This document shows positions 5,201-5,845 of a stretch of DNA of 5,845 nt, piece by piece. Made by a program: the position numbers and the translations under genes. The notes under the pieces were generated by a model. It was not told the origin of the DNA and did no database searches. It was given only the letters and a program-made list of their open reading frames with translations. Source of the DNA: an uncultured Oscillospiraceae bacterium (GTDB lineage: Bacteria; Bacillota; Clostridia; Oscillospirales; Acutalibacteraceae); contig URRK01000113.1 of NCBI GenBank assembly GCA_900550315.1, positions 1 through 5,845 on the forward strand, in the 5' to 3' direction. Numbering within the stretch: the stretch's first letter is position 1; every line of letters starts with the position of its first letter.

Positions 5201-5845
5201 TCAACCCTCTAAAATTCCGTTTTGCTCAATGCAGTGCAAAATATCGTTAAAAATATCCTCCACCGGGCGCATTTCGTTGCCCCGACAGCACTGAATTACC
5301 TGCCACCCGCAATGCTTTGCGGCAAAGGCTGCCGCCTCGTGGCAACGGGCTAAGTAAGCTAAATCGTTTTCGTGAATATCTTTAACCCCGCCGTTTTGGG
5401 CGTAGCGTTTGTTTAGCAGCCCCTGCGAAACCTGAATGGGCACCTCTAAAAACACCACGGCGTTGGGCTTGGGAATACCAACCTTTTGGTATTCTAAATC
5501 TAAAAGCCAGTTAATAAACGCCGGCCACTGCTCCTTTGGCAATTTAGAGCATTGGTGAATAATGTTAGAGGTTACATACCGCCCGGCCAACACCGTGCCG
5601 CCGTTTTGGTAAAACGCCTCCCACTGTTTTTTGTAGCTGGCAAAACGGTCTACCGCGTACAGCAGCGAAGCCGCATAAGCGTTAACATCCGACGGATGGG
5701 TGCCAAACTCCCCGTTTAAGTACATTTTAACCGGCTGGCAGGAGGGCAGCTCGTACGCCGGAAAAGAAACCGTTTGTACCCTTGCCTGTTTTAGTTCAAA
5801 ATAGGCCTGCAAGCGGCTAAGCTGGGTAGATTTTCCGCTGCCGTC
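5201..5845 (-). CDS. Thymidylate kinase-like P-loop nucleotide kinase, 5' end cut by window edge
   Basis: Phosphoryl transferase of the thymidylate kinase family, expected to act on dTMP or a related deoxynucleotide or nucleoside. The frame is open to the right edge, where the first visible residues are DGSGKSTQ, the second half of the Walker A loop; about ten residues are therefore missing. A TTG at 5812 would exclude the P-loop and is not the start. In window numbering (214 residues) the order is: P-loop 1-8, TVSFPAYELPS (25-35), NAYAASLLYAVDRFASYKKQ (55-74), AGRYVTSNIIHQCSKLP (87-103), VVFLEVP in the parallel strand before the lid, and a lid region around NKRYAQNGGVKDIHEND. The motif at 88-90 is GRY where the family normally has DR(Y/H/F). 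The clostridial group with TSN-x-x-HQ-x-SKLP is often a second, non-holB-linked kinase, so I give no tmk symbol. It opens the visible operon, 3 nt ahead of the DJ-1 gene. Confidence 0.85.
   Translation of the reverse strand, partial: DGSGKSTQLSRLQAYFELKQARVQTVSFPAYELPSCQPVKMYLNGEFGTHPSDVNAYAASLLYAVDRFASYKKQWEAFYQNGGTVLAGRYVTSNIIHQCSKLPKEQWPAFINWLLDLEYQKVGIPKPNAVVFLEVPIQVSQGLLNKRYAQNGGVKDIHENDLAYLARCHEAAAFAAKHCGWQVIQCCRGNEMRPVEDIFNDILHCIEQNGILEG

Noticed and set aside
5201..5812. A complete 203-residue kinase starting at TTG 5812.
   Set aside because: The same frame continues upstream to the window edge and encodes DGSGKSTQ, which the enzyme needs; the gene is cut by the edge instead.
1..5845. 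Mobile elements, CRISPR arrays, tRNA/rRNA genes or a defence/biosynthetic system.
   Set aside because: No transposase, integrase, repeat-spacer pattern or cloverleaf is visible; coding genes fill all but about 230 nt and all belong to common housekeeping families.

Overview
The window is a compact bacterial chromosomal segment in which all six recognisable genes lie on the minus strand, so transcription runs from the right edge to the left edge. G+C is roughly half. The short or overlapping gene junctions, GGAGG-type ribosome binding sites, Gram-positive-style MltG with a long cytoplasmic tail, and MltG-U32 protease-like neighbourhood (compare yrrL-yrrM-yrrN-yrrO of Bacillus subtilis) suggest a member of the Bacillota, most likely a gut-type Clostridia/Oscillospirales organism. 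The lineage is inference from gene style, not from a marker gene.

In order of transcription, the right part (5845 to 2641) is one tightly packed block: a thymidylate-kinase-like enzyme cut by the right edge, a DJ-1/PfpI family protein, 5-formyltetrahydrofolate cyclo-ligase, and the endolytic murein transglycosylase MltG. Junctions are a 3-nt gap, a 19-nt overlap and a 4-nt ATGA overlap, so co-transcription and translational coupling are likely. A 231-nt spacer (2410-2640) follows, the only non-coding stretch in the window. It is rich in inverted repeats, including two 8-bp stems that cannot form together, and ends in a GC-rich hairpin just upstream of the next ribosome binding site.

The left part (2409 to 1) holds a peptidase U32 family protein of the TrhP/RlhA RNA-hydroxylation type. 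Three nucleotides after it comes malQ (4-alpha-glucanotransferase, GH77), whose C-terminal fifth or so lies beyond the left edge; all three catalytic carboxylates are still inside the window.

Functionally this is mostly housekeeping: nucleotide supply, folate salvage, cell-wall glycan cleavage, tRNA or rRNA modification and alpha-glucan metabolism. I see no mobile element, CRISPR array, tRNA, rRNA or defence system. The points most worth a second look are the structured spacer before the U32 gene, the loss of the aspartate in the DR(Y/H) motif of the kinase, and the absence of a TrmR-type methyltransferase between mltG and the U32 gene.
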